Part shown: piece by piece, positions 16,807 through 26,520 of the stretch
Numbering within the stretch: position 1 is the first letter of the stretch
Layout of the letters: every line of letters starts with the position of its first letter
Notes under the pieces: generated by a model
Told to the model about the DNA's origin: nothing
What the model saw: only the letters and a program-made list of their open reading frames with translations
Database searches by the model: none
Assembly: GCA_945873125.1 (NCBI GenBank)
Contig: CAMCBV010000021.1
Coordinates: 1-51,576, forward strand
DNA: 51,576 bases
Direction: 5' to 3'
Origin: Prosthecobacter debontii
Lineage (GTDB): Bacteria; Verrucomicrobiota; Verrucomicrobiia; Verrucomicrobiales; Akkermansiaceae
Made by a program: the position numbers and the translations under genes

Positions 16807-18313
16807 TTAGTTGGCAAGGCGAGGCGCTGAATAGCCTTGATCTCGGATTTTCTTAAGCAAGGCCCGCAGCTCTTTGACCTTTTCCGGCTGTTTCTCCGCA
16901 AGGTTGTTTTTTTGGCCGATGTCCTCGCGAATATTATAGAGACCGACCGCTTGATCGGTATAAGCCGGAACACCGTGCTTTTTACGCCACTCAGGGGATG
17001 GCTGACGAGCAGCTCCGCTCTTGGCATCGATCAACACCCAATCGCCATCACGAATCGCATATAGGTCCTTGAACGTGTTGTGAACCATCGTGGTTCGGGG
17101 CAGAGATTTTGATTCACCTTTGAGGTATGGTAAAAAATCATGCGAGTCCTCGGCGGAGTTTTTCGGGAGTTCGTGATCCAAATAGTTAGCGAATGTCGCC
17201 ATCAGATCGATCTGCGCGAACAGCGCATCGGTCACGGCACCTGGTTTGGTCAGGCCCGGCCATTTGATCAGGGTTGGAACGCGGTGACCACCCTCGTAGA
17301 TATCTTGCTTGAGTCCACGCAGAGGATAGGCCGACCAATGATCAAATTTTTCATCACGCGCATAAGCGTAGTTTTCCGGCCCGTTGTCAGCTGAGAAAAT
17401 GACAATGGTGTTGGAATCGAGACCCGACTCACGCAGGGCGTTGAGAATTTGTCCGCATGTATCATCCGTCTGAACCACAAAGTCACCGAAAGCACCGGCT
17501 TTTGATTTTCCATCGAACTCATCATTCGGGACGATGGGTGCGTGGGGAGATGGTAGGGGAAAATAGAGAAAGAACGGTTCGGTCTTGCCTTTGCGTGAAT
17601 GAATGTATTCCACGCCTTTTTTTTGTTAGAGTTGGCAGAACCTGGTAAAAATCCCAATCCGACCTTCCTGGACCCGCGCGACATTCCCAACCTCCCTCTT
17701 TGGTATTTTGCGGCGTGGATTTGAACGTAATGTCAGGAACAGCTGTCACGTGGTCATTTTCAATCCACACGTATGGCGGAAAATTGATCACGTTGTCGCC
17801 GAAGTAGGAATCGAAACCATGATCCAATGGACCGCCGCGAAACGGTTTTGACCAATCGAAATCTTTATGACTCTTGGATTTTTTATCCGTGCCGGGAAGA
17901 CGGATCGAATCCCAATCCCATCCCAAGTGCCATTTACCGATGCATGCGGTGGTATAACCTTTCTTTTGCAACATCCCTTGCAGCGTTAGCTGACCTTCTT
18001 TGAAAAAAGACTTATCGAAACCTCCGTCGATTCCATGGAAATCCCGCCAATGATGCCGACCGGTCAGCATGGCGTAGCGTGAGGGCGTGCAGATCCCGGA
18101 TGAGCTGTGGGCATCCGTGAAACGCAATCCTTCACTGGCGAGCCGATCCAAATTCGGCGTAGGGATTTTGGATTTCGAATTATAGCAACCCAGATCGCCG
18201 TATCCGAGGTCATCCGCATAGAGAATCACAATGTTCATTCGAGGCACTTCACGAGCGGCGGCAGATGCGCAAAGGGCGAGGGTGAAAGCGGAGATGAAAT
18301 GACGAAGCCACAT
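16807..18313 (-). pseudogene. Secreted sulfatase, frameshifted at an A8 run
   Basis: Two overlapping frames together give one complete arylsulfatase of about 500 residues. The N-terminal part (18313 to about 17617) has a signal peptide (MWLRHFISAFTLALCASAAA), the metal-binding ADDLGYGDLGCYN and CTPSRYAMLTGR (75-86), whose Cys75 is the formylglycine site. It runs out of frame at TLTKK. The C-terminal part continues as [18 protein letters not shown], then FSADNGPE and [13 protein letters not shown]. The switch lies at eight T on the plus strand (17617-17624); seven would restore one frame. It may be a real inactivation, a sequencing error in a homopolymer, or slippage-tolerant expression. The intact DUF1501/DUF1553 partners argue for a recent or artificial lesion. 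Confidence 0.85.
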
Positions 18314-18337
18314 GGCGATCTGATAATTTGGAATTTC

Positions 18338-19819
18338 CTATGCGAGAACGTCTTTAACCACCTTAGCCGGTTTCACGCCGGTGAGCTTCTGATTGAGCCC
18401 TTGGAATGGGAACGAGAGTTTGTGGTGATCGAAGCCGAAAAGATGAAGGATTGTAGCATGGAAATCTCGGACGTGGACAGGATTCGATCCGACGCGGTAG
18501 CCGAGTTCATCGGATTCACCGTATGTCATGCCGGGCTTCACCCCGCCGCCAGCCATCCAGATGGTGAAGGCGTTCGGATTGTGATCGCGACCGACGAAGG
18601 CATTCGCCGCGCCACCGCCACGGTTTTCCTGCATGGGTGTGCGGCCGAACTCACCACCCCAGACCACCAGAGTATCCTCTAACATACCTCGCATTTCGAG
18701 ATCAGACAGAAGAGCGCCGACCGCTTGATCGATGTCTTTGCATTTTTTCACGAAGCCGTCCTTGAGTGACTCGTTGGCACTGGAGCCGTGGGTATCCCAA
18801 CCCCAGTCGAAAAGCTGGATGTAGCGGACGCCGTTTTCCGCAAGTTTTCGGGCGAGCAGGCAGTTGTTCGCAAAAGAATTTTTTCCGGGTTCCGCACCGT
18901 ACATTTCCAATACTGGTTTGGGCTCATCATCAATCGTCATGACCTCCGGCACCGAAACCTGCATGCGATACGCCATCTCATATTGGGAAATACGGGTGAC
19001 CGTTTCGGGATCGCCGATCTCTTCGTGAGTTTTGGTATTGAGCCGGCTGAGGGAATCGAGAGCCGCGCGGCGGATATTGCGATTGATGCCCGGAGGATTC
19101 GCGGCATTCAAAACAGGATCGCCGCCCGATCGGCACTGAACGCCTTGATATACCGATGGCAGGAACCCGTTGTTCCAGAGTGCGGCGCCGGCCCGTGGGG
19201 AGCGTCCGCCGGAGAGTAACACCATGAAACCCGGAAGATTTTGGTTTTCACTGCCGAGCCCCCACGTGATCCATGAGCCCATGGATGGGTAGCCAAGGTT
19301 TTGGTTACCCGTGTGCATGAGGAGTTTCGCCGGAGCGTGGTTGAACTGATCGGTCTGCATCGATTTGATGAAGCAGAGCTTGTCTGCGTGTTTGTAGAGG
19401 GATGGCAGGCGATCGGAAATCCATGCGCCGGATTTTCCGTGTTGTTTGAATTGGAACTGCGGACCTAACAGGCGAGGAACACCTTTGATGAAAGCGAAGC
19501 GCTGCCCTTCGAGATATTCCTGGGGGCAATCCTTGCCATCGTATTGCTGAAGCACGGGCTTGTAGTCGAAGAGCTCCATTTGGCTTGGTGCGCCTGCCAT
19601 ATGAAGGAAAATCACGCGCTTCGCTTTGGGTGCGAAGGATGGGGCCAGAGCATTGAGAGGATTTTCCTCATCGCGTTTGACGATTGATCCGGCAGTTGCC
19701 CCAAGAAGATTTTGTCCGGCGAGGCACAAGCCGCCCAAGCCAAAGGCGGCTTCCTTGAGGAAATGCCGGCGTGTCGCGAGCGTGAGCTGTTCGTGTTGAA
19801 GATGCTGGAGGAGGTTCAT
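18338..19819 (-). CDS. DUF1501 secreted protein (sulfatase-like fold)
   Basis: 493 residues. The N terminus has a twin-arginine-type leader (TRRHFLKEAAFGLGGLCLAG), so Tat export is likely. Family marks: AKRVIFLHMAGAPSQMELFDYKP, the middle ESLKDGFVKKCKDIDQAVGALLSDLE, and VVWGGEFGRTPMQENRGG followed by GRDHNPNAF. DUF1501 proteins occur in Planctomycetes and Verrucomicrobia, nearly always next to a DUF1549/DUF1553 cytochrome-type protein, as here (9-bp gap). They belong to the alkaline-phosphatase/sulfatase superfamily; their chemistry is undetermined. Followed after 24 bp by the sulfatase, so one operon is likely. Confidence 0.92.
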   Translation of the reverse strand: MNLLQHLQHEQLTLATRRHFLKEAAFGLGGLCLAGQNLLGATAGSIVKRDEENPLNALAPSFAPKAKRVIFLHMAGAPSQMELFDYKPVLQQYDGKDCPQEYLEGQRFAFIKGVPRLLGPQFQFKQHGKSGAWISDRLPSLYKHADKLCFIKSMQTDQFNHAPAKLLMHTGNQNLGYPSMGSWITWGLGSENQNLPGFMVLLSGGRSPRAGAALWNNGFLPSVYQGVQCRSGGDPVLNAANPPGINRNIRRAALDSLSRLNTKTHEEIGDPETVTRISQYEMAYRMQVSVPEVMTIDDEPKPVLEMYGAEPGKNSFANNCLLARKLAENGVRYIQLFDWGWDTHGSSANESLKDGFVKKCKDIDQAVGALLSDLEMRGMLEDTLVVWGGEFGRTPMQENRGGGAANAFVGRDHNPNAFTIWMAGGGVKPGMTYGESDELGYRVGSNPVHVRDFHATILHLFGFDHHKLSFPFQGLNQKLTGVKPAKVVKDVLA

Positions 19820-19828
19820 AACAGGTGA

Positions 19829-22714
19829 TCAGCGGGTGACAGATTCATCGAGGTTGAGCAAAACGGAAGCGATCACCGCGAGTGCGGCATCTTCCGGAGT
19901 TTTCGCGATTCCCTTCATGGTATCGGGGGAGTTTTTGTATTCCGTGACAAGTTGCTGGTGTAGATTGCGCAGCTCGGTGGTGCGGTCCGCATGGATTTCC
20001 CCTGAAGTGGCCAATCGGTAACCCAGAGCGATTTGCTTGCCGAGATCGGATGGATCCGCCGATTGCATGCGTTTTGAAAGTGCAACCGCCGCTTCATGAA
20101 AAGCGGCATCGTTAAGGGTCGTCAGCGCCTGAAGAGGAGTGTTGGAAACGAGGCGGCGTTTCGATGAAAGATCGCGCGGTGGAACATCGAACGAGCTGAA
20201 GAGCGGATACAAAATGCTGCGTTTGAAATAAATGTAGACCGAGCGGCGATAGCGCTCGGGATTTCCAACCTCCGGAGTTTTCCATGCATCAGCGACAAAC
20301 GGTTTCCAAACACCCGGTGGAAGAGGAGGCTGGATCGGCGTTCCGCCGATTTTGTGGGAGATCAAACCGGAAGCGCTGAGCGAGTGATCACGCATCATTT
20401 CCGCAGTGAGGCGTTGGCGCGGGCCGCGCGCAAGCAGACGATTATCGCGGTCCTTTTCCTCAAGCTCGTCAGTGATCGAGGAATCCTGGCGATAGGTGGC
20501 ACTGGTGACGATTTCGCGGAGCATGGATTTCACGCTCCATTTTTTTTCATTCACAAACATCACGGTGAGATGATCCAAAAGCTCTGGGTGAGATGGGGGT
20601 TCTCCGGCGGAGCCGAAATCTTCCGGAGTCGGGCAGATTCCTTTACCAAACAGCTCCAGCCAGAAACGGTTTACCGCGACACGGGCGGTGAGCGGATTTT
20701 GTGGTGACGCAACCCAGTGTGCGAGATCGAGACGCGTGGCGCGCTCACCGGATTTTTTCAAAGACGGAAAGAGTTTCGGAGTATTCCCCTCTTTGACCAG
20801 ATGACCCTTGTCCAACCAGTTCCCACGAATGAACATATGAGTATTACGACGATGCTCAGGTTCGCGTTCCACCATGACGGGAGTGGTGGTGGATGGAATG
20901 CTTTTGAGTTTCTGCCGTGCATCGGTGATCGCCCGCTTGGCGGATACCGCGTTACTTTCTCCCCGATGATTGATCCACGCGGGTTCATCGGTCAAAGCAA
21001 GGCGTCCGCGCTTCACCACCATGGGGAAACTAGCCGAATAGGTTCCGCCATTTTTCAAACTCACGCGAAGTTTCGAATCGGGAGACAACGTGAGCGGTTG
21101 ATCGAGAACAAAAGTTGCATGGCGGGGTTTGGAAAATTTCGAGTAAGTGCCCCACCCCTTGTCCGAACCAGTGATTGAGGCATTCGGATCGAACATCGGG
21201 TGCGCTTCATCGGCGATGACTTCATGAATTTTCACCGATGTCGCCTTGCCGCTGGCATCGACCACTTCGAGCTGCATCTGCTTGATGATTCCGCCCCACT
21301 CGGGCGTGTGTGCAGCGGTTTTGAGATCCAGCGGAAGGATTTCCAAACGAAGCGCAGTGACGGTTTTGAGATCGGTTGGAAATGTCAGAACATACTCGGC
21401 ACCGCTGGCTACATTGGGATCTGCTTGGAATTCGTCATAACCCTCTCTTCCGGTGATGGTGAGGATGGCTTTCTTTGCCTCGGCTTTGACGGATGTGACC
21501 GGTTGCCATTTCGTGGTGGAATCGATTTTATTCCGCTCTGTAAACAAGCTTTGCTCGGAAATGCGGATTTGTTCGTGAAGTCGGTTCGCTTCATCGTAAT
21601 GCGATTTTTCCATCGGCACGGAAAGCCGCGGCAAATCCTCATCGATATCGGCGTCCTTGCTCTGATTGAAAAACTCCATGAAGTCGTAATACTCCTCATG
21701 CTTAATCGGATCGTAGGGATGCGAGTGGCATTGCACACAACCGAAGCTTACGCCCATAAAAGTTTCCCACGTGGTGCTCATGCGATCCATCACCGCAACG
21801 ACACGGAACTCCTCATCATCGGTACCGCCCTCGCTGTTGACTTGGGTGAGTCGGCTGAACGTTGTGGCGATTTTTTGTTCGAGCGTAGCATGGGGAATGA
21901 GATCACCGGCGATTTGTTCGATGGTGAACTGGTCGAAGGGAAGATCCTTGTTGAATGAATCGATCAACCAATCGCGGTATTTCCAGTTGTCGCGGCGTTT
22001 ATCATCGGCGTATCCGACCGAGTCCGCATAGCGCGCCAAATCCATCCAGACGGAGGCCCAGCGCTCGCCGAAACGTGGCGAGGCGAGCAAGCGGTCGGTT
22101 TCTTTTTCGATAGCAACTTGAAGATTTTGCGCAGCGGATTTTTTGAAGGCCTCGATCTCTTCAAGGGTGGGTGGCAGGCCGATAAGGTCGAAGGACGCGC
22201 GGCGAAGCCATTGTTCCGGTTTTGCAACGCGGGATGGATTGAGGTTTTCCGATTCAAGACGAGCAAGAATGAAATGATCGAGATCGCGGACCGGCCAATC
22301 GGTTTTTTTGATGGACGGCAGTGGATGTTTATGAGGTGGAACAAATGACCAATGCTCGCCCCACTTGGCGCCTTCTTGGATCCATTGGCGCAGAATGTTG
22401 ATTTGGAATTTCGCGAGCGACGGACCGTGCTCGGGTTTAGGCATGATTTCATCGGGATCGGTCGAAACGATGCGGGCGATCATTTCCGAGGCATCGGGAT
22501 TTCCCGGAACAATAACAGGTTTTCCCGACTCACCCTTTCCGAGTGCGCGCTCGCGGTAGATGAATGACACATCACCCGCCTCTTTGACACCGCCGTGGCA
22601 TGCGGTGCAGTTTGCATTGAGAATCGGGCGGACATCTCGCGCGAAATCAATCTCAGCATTTAAAGAATGGCTGAGGTAAATAAGGGATATGAGACCGAAG
22701 CAAGGAAACCGCAT
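19829..22714 (-). CDS. PSD1-type protein: cytochrome c-like domain with DUF1549 and DUF1553
   Basis: 961 residues from ATG 22714, chosen because it begins a signal peptide (RFPCFGLISLIYLSHSLNA); an ATG 60 bp upstream gives a poor leader. The heme-binding motif CTACHGG follows at about 36-42 in a planctomycete-cytochrome-C domain (DVRPILNANCTACHGG, GNPDASEMIARI, MPKPEHGPSL). Then DUF1549 (HWSFVPPHKH, FGERWASVWMDLARYADSVGYADD), a central beta region, and C-terminal DUF1553 (NPLTARVAVNRFWLELFGKGICPTPEDFG, SYRRSVYIYFKRSIL). First gene of the polysaccharide cluster. The role is not established in the literature known to me; electron transfer tied to sugar processing is an inference from the heme motif. 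Confidence 0.92.
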   Translation of the reverse strand: MRFPCFGLISLIYLSHSLNAEIDFARDVRPILNANCTACHGGVKEAGDVSFIYRERALGKGESGKPVIVPGNPDASEMIARIVSTDPDEIMPKPEHGPSLAKFQINILRQWIQEGAKWGEHWSFVPPHKHPLPSIKKTDWPVRDLDHFILARLESENLNPSRVAKPEQWLRRASFDLIGLPPTLEEIEAFKKSAAQNLQVAIEKETDRLLASPRFGERWASVWMDLARYADSVGYADDKRRDNWKYRDWLIDSFNKDLPFDQFTIEQIAGDLIPHATLEQKIATTFSRLTQVNSEGGTDDEEFRVVAVMDRMSTTWETFMGVSFGCVQCHSHPYDPIKHEEYYDFMEFFNQSKDADIDEDLPRLSVPMEKSHYDEANRLHEQIRISEQSLFTERNKIDSTTKWQPVTSVKAEAKKAILTITGREGYDEFQADPNVASGAEYVLTFPTDLKTVTALRLEILPLDLKTAAHTPEWGGIIKQMQLEVVDASGKATSVKIHEVIADEAHPMFDPNASITGSDKGWGTYSKFSKPRHATFVLDQPLTLSPDSKLRVSLKNGGTYSASFPMVVKRGRLALTDEPAWINHRGESNAVSAKRAITDARQKLKSIPSTTTPVMVEREPEHRRNTHMFIRGNWLDKGHLVKEGNTPKLFPSLKKSGERATRLDLAHWVASPQNPLTARVAVNRFWLELFGKGICPTPEDFGSAGEPPSHPELLDHLTVMFVNEKKWSVKSMLREIVTSATYRQDSSITDELEEKDRDNRLLARGPRQRLTAEMMRDHSLSASGLISHKIGGTPIQPPLPPGVWKPFVADAWKTPEVGNPERYRRSVYIYFKRSILYPLFSSFDVPPRDLSSKRRLVSNTPLQALTTLNDAAFHEAAVALSKRMQSADPSDLGKQIALGYRLATSGEIHADRTTELRNLHQQLVTEYKNSPDTMKGIAKTPEDAALAVIASVLLNLDESVTR

Positions 22715-22873
22715 GATGAGGGGGAATTCAAAGGGACAAACAAACCTTCTAGAATACACAGAATTTATACGCAAAATTTCCGATTTCTTATCAACACATA
22801 TTCGCTGGAAAGGTCAAAAAATCCATCCTGAAACTTAGGCTGGAAGGATCCATGCGGTGCATGGCATGAGCCA

Positions 22874-25240
22874 TCAGGCCGTTGCGCCGATTGCACCGGG
22901 AAGCGGGCCGTTGTCTTGGGGTTTATCTTCCTGAGATTTTTTCGATACAGAGGCTTTTGAAATCTCCTCGGGTATCGGAGGTGGCTTGGGAGCGCTGGGG
23001 GGATTACGCATTTCGCCATGGTCGATGATATCGCGCAGGTGCGAGGCATCAAGCGTTTCATATTCAAGCAGTGCCAATGCGATTTTTTCCACGGTATCGC
23101 GATTTTCAGTGAGGATTTTTTCAGCCTGATGGAATGCCTCGTCGATGAATTTTTTAATCTCTCCATCGATCACACGGGCGGTTTCCTCCGAGTAATTGCG
23201 ACTCTTGTTCATGTCACGGGCGAGGAAGACGGGGCTATCGCCCTCGCCGTATTCGACCATGCCAAGAAGATCTGACATGCCCCACTCACACACCATATTT
23301 CTCGCCAGAGAGGTGGCTTGGCGGATATCACCGGATGCTCCGTTGGAGATATCATCCGAGTGGAAGCCTTCCGCGATCCGGCCGCCCATGGTGACGATCA
23401 AATTCGCAAGCGCTTCTTTTTTCTGCGTCGAGTATTTATCGCCTTCCGGAAGATACATCGTCGCACCCAGATAAGGGCCGCGTGGAATGATGGTGACTTT
23501 ATGCAAAGGGTGGGTGTGTGGCAGGACCATGTTGAGATAGGCGTGTCCCGCCTCATGCCATGCGGTGCCGATTTTTTCCTTGTCAGACATCGCAAGCGAG
23601 CGGCGCTCACGACCCCAACGCACTTTGTCGCGTGCTTCTTCCATCTCGACCAGTGTGACTGCACTCAAGCCTTTTCTGGCCGCCAGCAGAGCGGATTCAT
23701 TGACCAGGTTCGCGAGCTCGGCTCCAGAGAAACCGGGAGTGCCACGGGCAATCGTTCCAAGCTCCACACCGGCAGCAAGTTTGATTTTTTTCACGTGCAC
23801 ACGCAGAATCTCCTCACGTCCATTCACGTCCGGAAGAGAAACGGTGACTTGACGATCGAATCGACCCGGGCGGAGAAGCGCGGGATCGAGCACGTCCGGC
23901 CGGTTCGTCGCCGCGATGATGATAACGCCTTCCTGAGTATCGAAGCCGTCCATTTCAACGAGGAGTTGGTTGAGGGTTTGCTCACGCTCATCGTGTCCGC
24001 CACCCATACCGTGTCCGCGGTGGCGGCCAACGGCATCAATCTCATCGATGAAGATCAGGCAAGGCGCGTGTTTTTTACCCTGTTCAAACATGTCGCGAAC
24101 GCGTGAAGCACCGACACCGACAAACATTTCCACGAAGTCGGAACCGGAGATGGAGAAAAACGGCACGTCGGCCTCACCTGCGATGGCGCGTGCCAGCAAG
24201 GTTTTACCTGTGCCGGGAGAGCCGACCATCAGCACACCCTTTGGAATGGATCCGCCGAGCCTTTGGAATTTTTTGGGATCACGGAGGAAATCAACAATTT
24301 CGAAAAGTTCTTCCTTCGCCTCTTGAATGCCGGCGACATCCTTGAAAGTCACCTTGTTGCGATCCATCGTTAGCAAGCGGGCTTTGGATTTGCCAAATGA
24401 CATCGCACCTTTTCCGGCGGATTTCATTTGTTGGCGGAAAAGGAAGAACAGCAACAGAATGATCAACAGGAACGGTAGGAATGTGAAAAGGGCGCGGCTC
24501 AGGTAATCCGATTGGCGCACATATTGGGCCTTGTCTTTCAGAAGTTCACGCAACTCGCCGCCAAGGATCGTTGACGAGACACTGACTTTGAAAGGAGTGG
24601 CAGGAATGGCTTTACCTTCCTTAGTGGTAGGCTTGATTAGGTTGGTGATCACCTCACGTTTTCCGACAATGTAGGCGGTGGAATCCGTATCCGAGGTGAT
24701 GACTTGCAAGGGAGCGGCTGAATCATCCGCCTTCACTTCGCCCGATGCATATGCCTTACGAAAGTCCGCAAGAGAGAGTGCCGCGGTTTTAGCGCCTTCG
24801 TTTGGTGGAGCGTAGTTGGCCATTTGCCCCATGCGGATGCTTTCTCCCAAAAGCTCGCGGATCTCCTCGCCCTGGAGATCCAAATTCACGGCGACTTTGA
24901 AATAGCTGGTTTCAACCACGGCATCGGCATCCTTGGGCTTGATCGGAGCTGGGTTCACCCAACCCGTGATGGTGGCATCATAGGCGGAATCACTCGTGAC
25001 GACTTTGAGCGGGTGATCGGGATCATTCAGAACCACCAAGCCTTGATCGAGTTTTTGACGGAAATCCGCATACTTCAGCGGTTCTGCCTTTTGATTCATC
25101 TGTGGGCCGAAAAGGGCCGCACCAAGAATCAGGGCAGCAAGCCCGAACAAGGCAAGTCCACGCCAGTTGAACGCATTTCCATCACTGGGAGGGCGATTGG
25201 AGTGATTTGGGGATGGTGTGTTATTTTCAGGATCAGACAT
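22874..25240 (-). CDS. ftsH: ATP-dependent zinc metalloprotease FtsH with a duplicated periplasmic domain
   Basis: 788 residues, versus about 610-650 for typical FtsH. Order: Pro/Ser-rich cytosolic N terminus, first TM (about 28-45), a long periplasmic region, second TM (about 250-268), AAA ATPase with Walker A GSPGTGKT (340-347) and Walker B IFIDEID (396-402), then the protease with HEAGH (562-566). It degrades membrane and short-lived cytosolic proteins as a hexamer. The extra length is in the periplasm, where residues about 55-144 and 155-246 look like two copies of one unit (ADFRQKL / [15 protein letters not shown] / [15 protein letters not shown] / FKVSVSS, IRELLGE / LRELLKD). The start ATG 25240 precedes a gap to the antiporter gene. 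Confidence 0.96.
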   Translation of the reverse strand: MSDPENNTPSPNHSNRPPSDGNAFNWRGLALFGLAALILGAALFGPQMNQKAEPLKYADFRQKLDQGLVVLNDPDHPLKVVTSDSAYDATITGWVNPAPIKPKDADAVVETSYFKVAVNLDLQGEEIRELLGESIRMGQMANYAPPNEGAKTAALSLADFRKAYASGEVKADDSAAPLQVITSDTDSTAYIVGKREVITNLIKPTTKEGKAIPATPFKVSVSSTILGGELRELLKDKAQYVRQSDYLSRALFTFLPFLLIILLLFFLFRQQMKSAGKGAMSFGKSKARLLTMDRNKVTFKDVAGIQEAKEELFEIVDFLRDPKKFQRLGGSIPKGVLMVGSPGTGKTLLARAIAGEADVPFFSISGSDFVEMFVGVGASRVRDMFEQGKKHAPCLIFIDEIDAVGRHRGHGMGGGHDEREQTLNQLLVEMDGFDTQEGVIIIAATNRPDVLDPALLRPGRFDRQVTVSLPDVNGREEILRVHVKKIKLAAGVELGTIARGTPGFSGAELANLVNESALLAARKGLSAVTLVEMEEARDKVRWGRERRSLAMSDKEKIGTAWHEAGHAYLNMVLPHTHPLHKVTIIPRGPYLGATMYLPEGDKYSTQKKEALANLIVTMGGRIAEGFHSDDISNGASGDIRQATSLARNMVCEWGMSDLLGMVEYGEGDSPVFLARDMNKSRNYSEETARVIDGEIKKFIDEAFHQAEKILTENRDTVEKIALALLEYETLDASHLRDIIDHGEMRNPPSAPKPPPIPEEISKASVSKKSQEDKPQDNGPLPGAIGATA

Positions 25241-25303
25241 GATGAGTATTTGCCAGCTCGGAACAGCCGGAGTGAAGGAAGTTAACCAAGATCAACGAAA
25301 TGT

Positions 25304-26383
25304 CTAGGCGGGGATTTTAGGTTGTTTGAAAGCGCGGTATAGGACTCCAAGCAAGATCAGTGCCGCCACAGGAGTCACGTAATTTACCATCACTTGATGA
25401 TAAAGCGGAAAGGCTTCGGATTTCATCGCGCCTAGGATTAGATGCGCGAGATAAGCCCCATAGAAGATCAAAAAGAAAATCGCACCCGGACGACCGATCT
25501 TGTAACCGATGAAAAATATGGGTAGCGCCGAGAGAGCCACGGCGATCATGACCGGAATATCAAACGCAAGAGCCTGATCCGGCACGGAGATCCCCCCTGG
25601 TGCGACGATGGAGGATATACCCAACACAACCATGATGTTGAAAATGTTGCTTCCCACCACATTTCCCACCGCAATGTCCCGCTCACCCTTGCAGGCCGCG
25701 ACCACAGAGGTCGCCACTTCCGGCAGCGATGTCCCGGCAGAAACAATGGTCAAACCGATGATGAGTTCTGAAACGCCGAAGAACCTTGCGATTTCCACCG
25801 CACCGTCGACCAACCATTTTGAACCCGTAACCAACCCCGCTAGACCCAAAAAAATCAGCGAGAGGCTTTTCAGCCACTCGGGATTCTTGGGGTCTTTGCC
25901 ATACTCTTGCTCGTATTCGGACAAGACTTTGGCGTTGTTCTCCTTCTTCGACTGACGAATCAAAAACACCGTGTAAGCGATGCCAAGAGCAAGCAGCAGC
26001 AACCCGTCCACGCGGCTGAGCGACATATCAAGGCAAAGGGCGAGCAGCAAAAACGAAACCCCGATCATGACCGGAACATCGAAACGAATGAGCTGCTGAT
26101 TGACAACCAGAGGCACGATCAGGGCCGAGATGCCGAGAATGAACAGCACGTTAAAAATATTACTCCCCACCACATTTCCGAGCGCCAGATCCGCTTGGCC
26201 TTCGTAGGCCGACATAACCGAAACCGCAAGTTCCGGCGCACTGGTTCCAAACGCCACGACCGTCAACCCGACCACCAAGGGTGATATCCCTACCGCAGCG
26301 GCAATTTTCGAAGCGCCCTTAACCAGCCAGTCAGCGGAAAATACGAGTAATGCTAAACCCAGAACGAGGAGAATGATGGTCAT
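25304..26383 (-). CDS. Calcium/sodium antiporter (CaCA family, YrbG-like)
   Basis: 359 residues from ATG 26383 (another ATG at 26392). Ten or so TM segments in two inverted halves, each with the CaCA alpha-repeat: VAFGTSAPELAVSVMSA ... LALGNVVGSNIFNV in the first and SAGTSLPEVATSVVAA ... IAVGNVVGSNIFNI in the second. The charged loop between halves (KENNAKVLSEYEQEYGKDP) is the cytosolic linker. It exchanges cations, usually Ca2+ or Na+ against each other or protons, across the inner membrane. It reads toward ftsH (63-bp gap), possibly co-transcribed, and is divergent from thrS across 137 bp that should contain both promoters. Confidence 0.92.
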   Translation of the reverse strand: MTIILLVLGLALLVFSADWLVKGASKIAAAVGISPLVVGLTVVAFGTSAPELAVSVMSAYEGQADLALGNVVGSNIFNVLFILGISALIVPLVVNQQLIRFDVPVMIGVSFLLLALCLDMSLSRVDGLLLLALGIAYTVFLIRQSKKENNAKVLSEYEQEYGKDPKNPEWLKSLSLIFLGLAGLVTGSKWLVDGAVEIARFFGVSELIIGLTIVSAGTSLPEVATSVVAACKGERDIAVGNVVGSNIFNIMVVLGISSIVAPGGISVPDQALAFDIPVMIAVALSALPIFFIGYKIGRPGAIFFLIFYGAYLAHLILGAMKSEAFPLYHQVMVNYVTPVAALILLGVLYRAFKQPKIPA

Positions 26384-26520
26384 GAATGTCATGTCGGCGA
26401 TTACAATTCACAGAAATGGCAGTTCGTCCAACGCGAAGATAAGCGATTCGCGGGCATGTGCGGCCGCATCGACTCCGAATCATTGACTTTACCCTCCATC
26501 CCTGCTTCAAAAGCCACCCC

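Noticed and set aside
26458..26520. A 21-codon upstream extension of thrS.
   Set aside because: It does not resemble a TGS domain, and ATG 26521 aligns with the expected protein.
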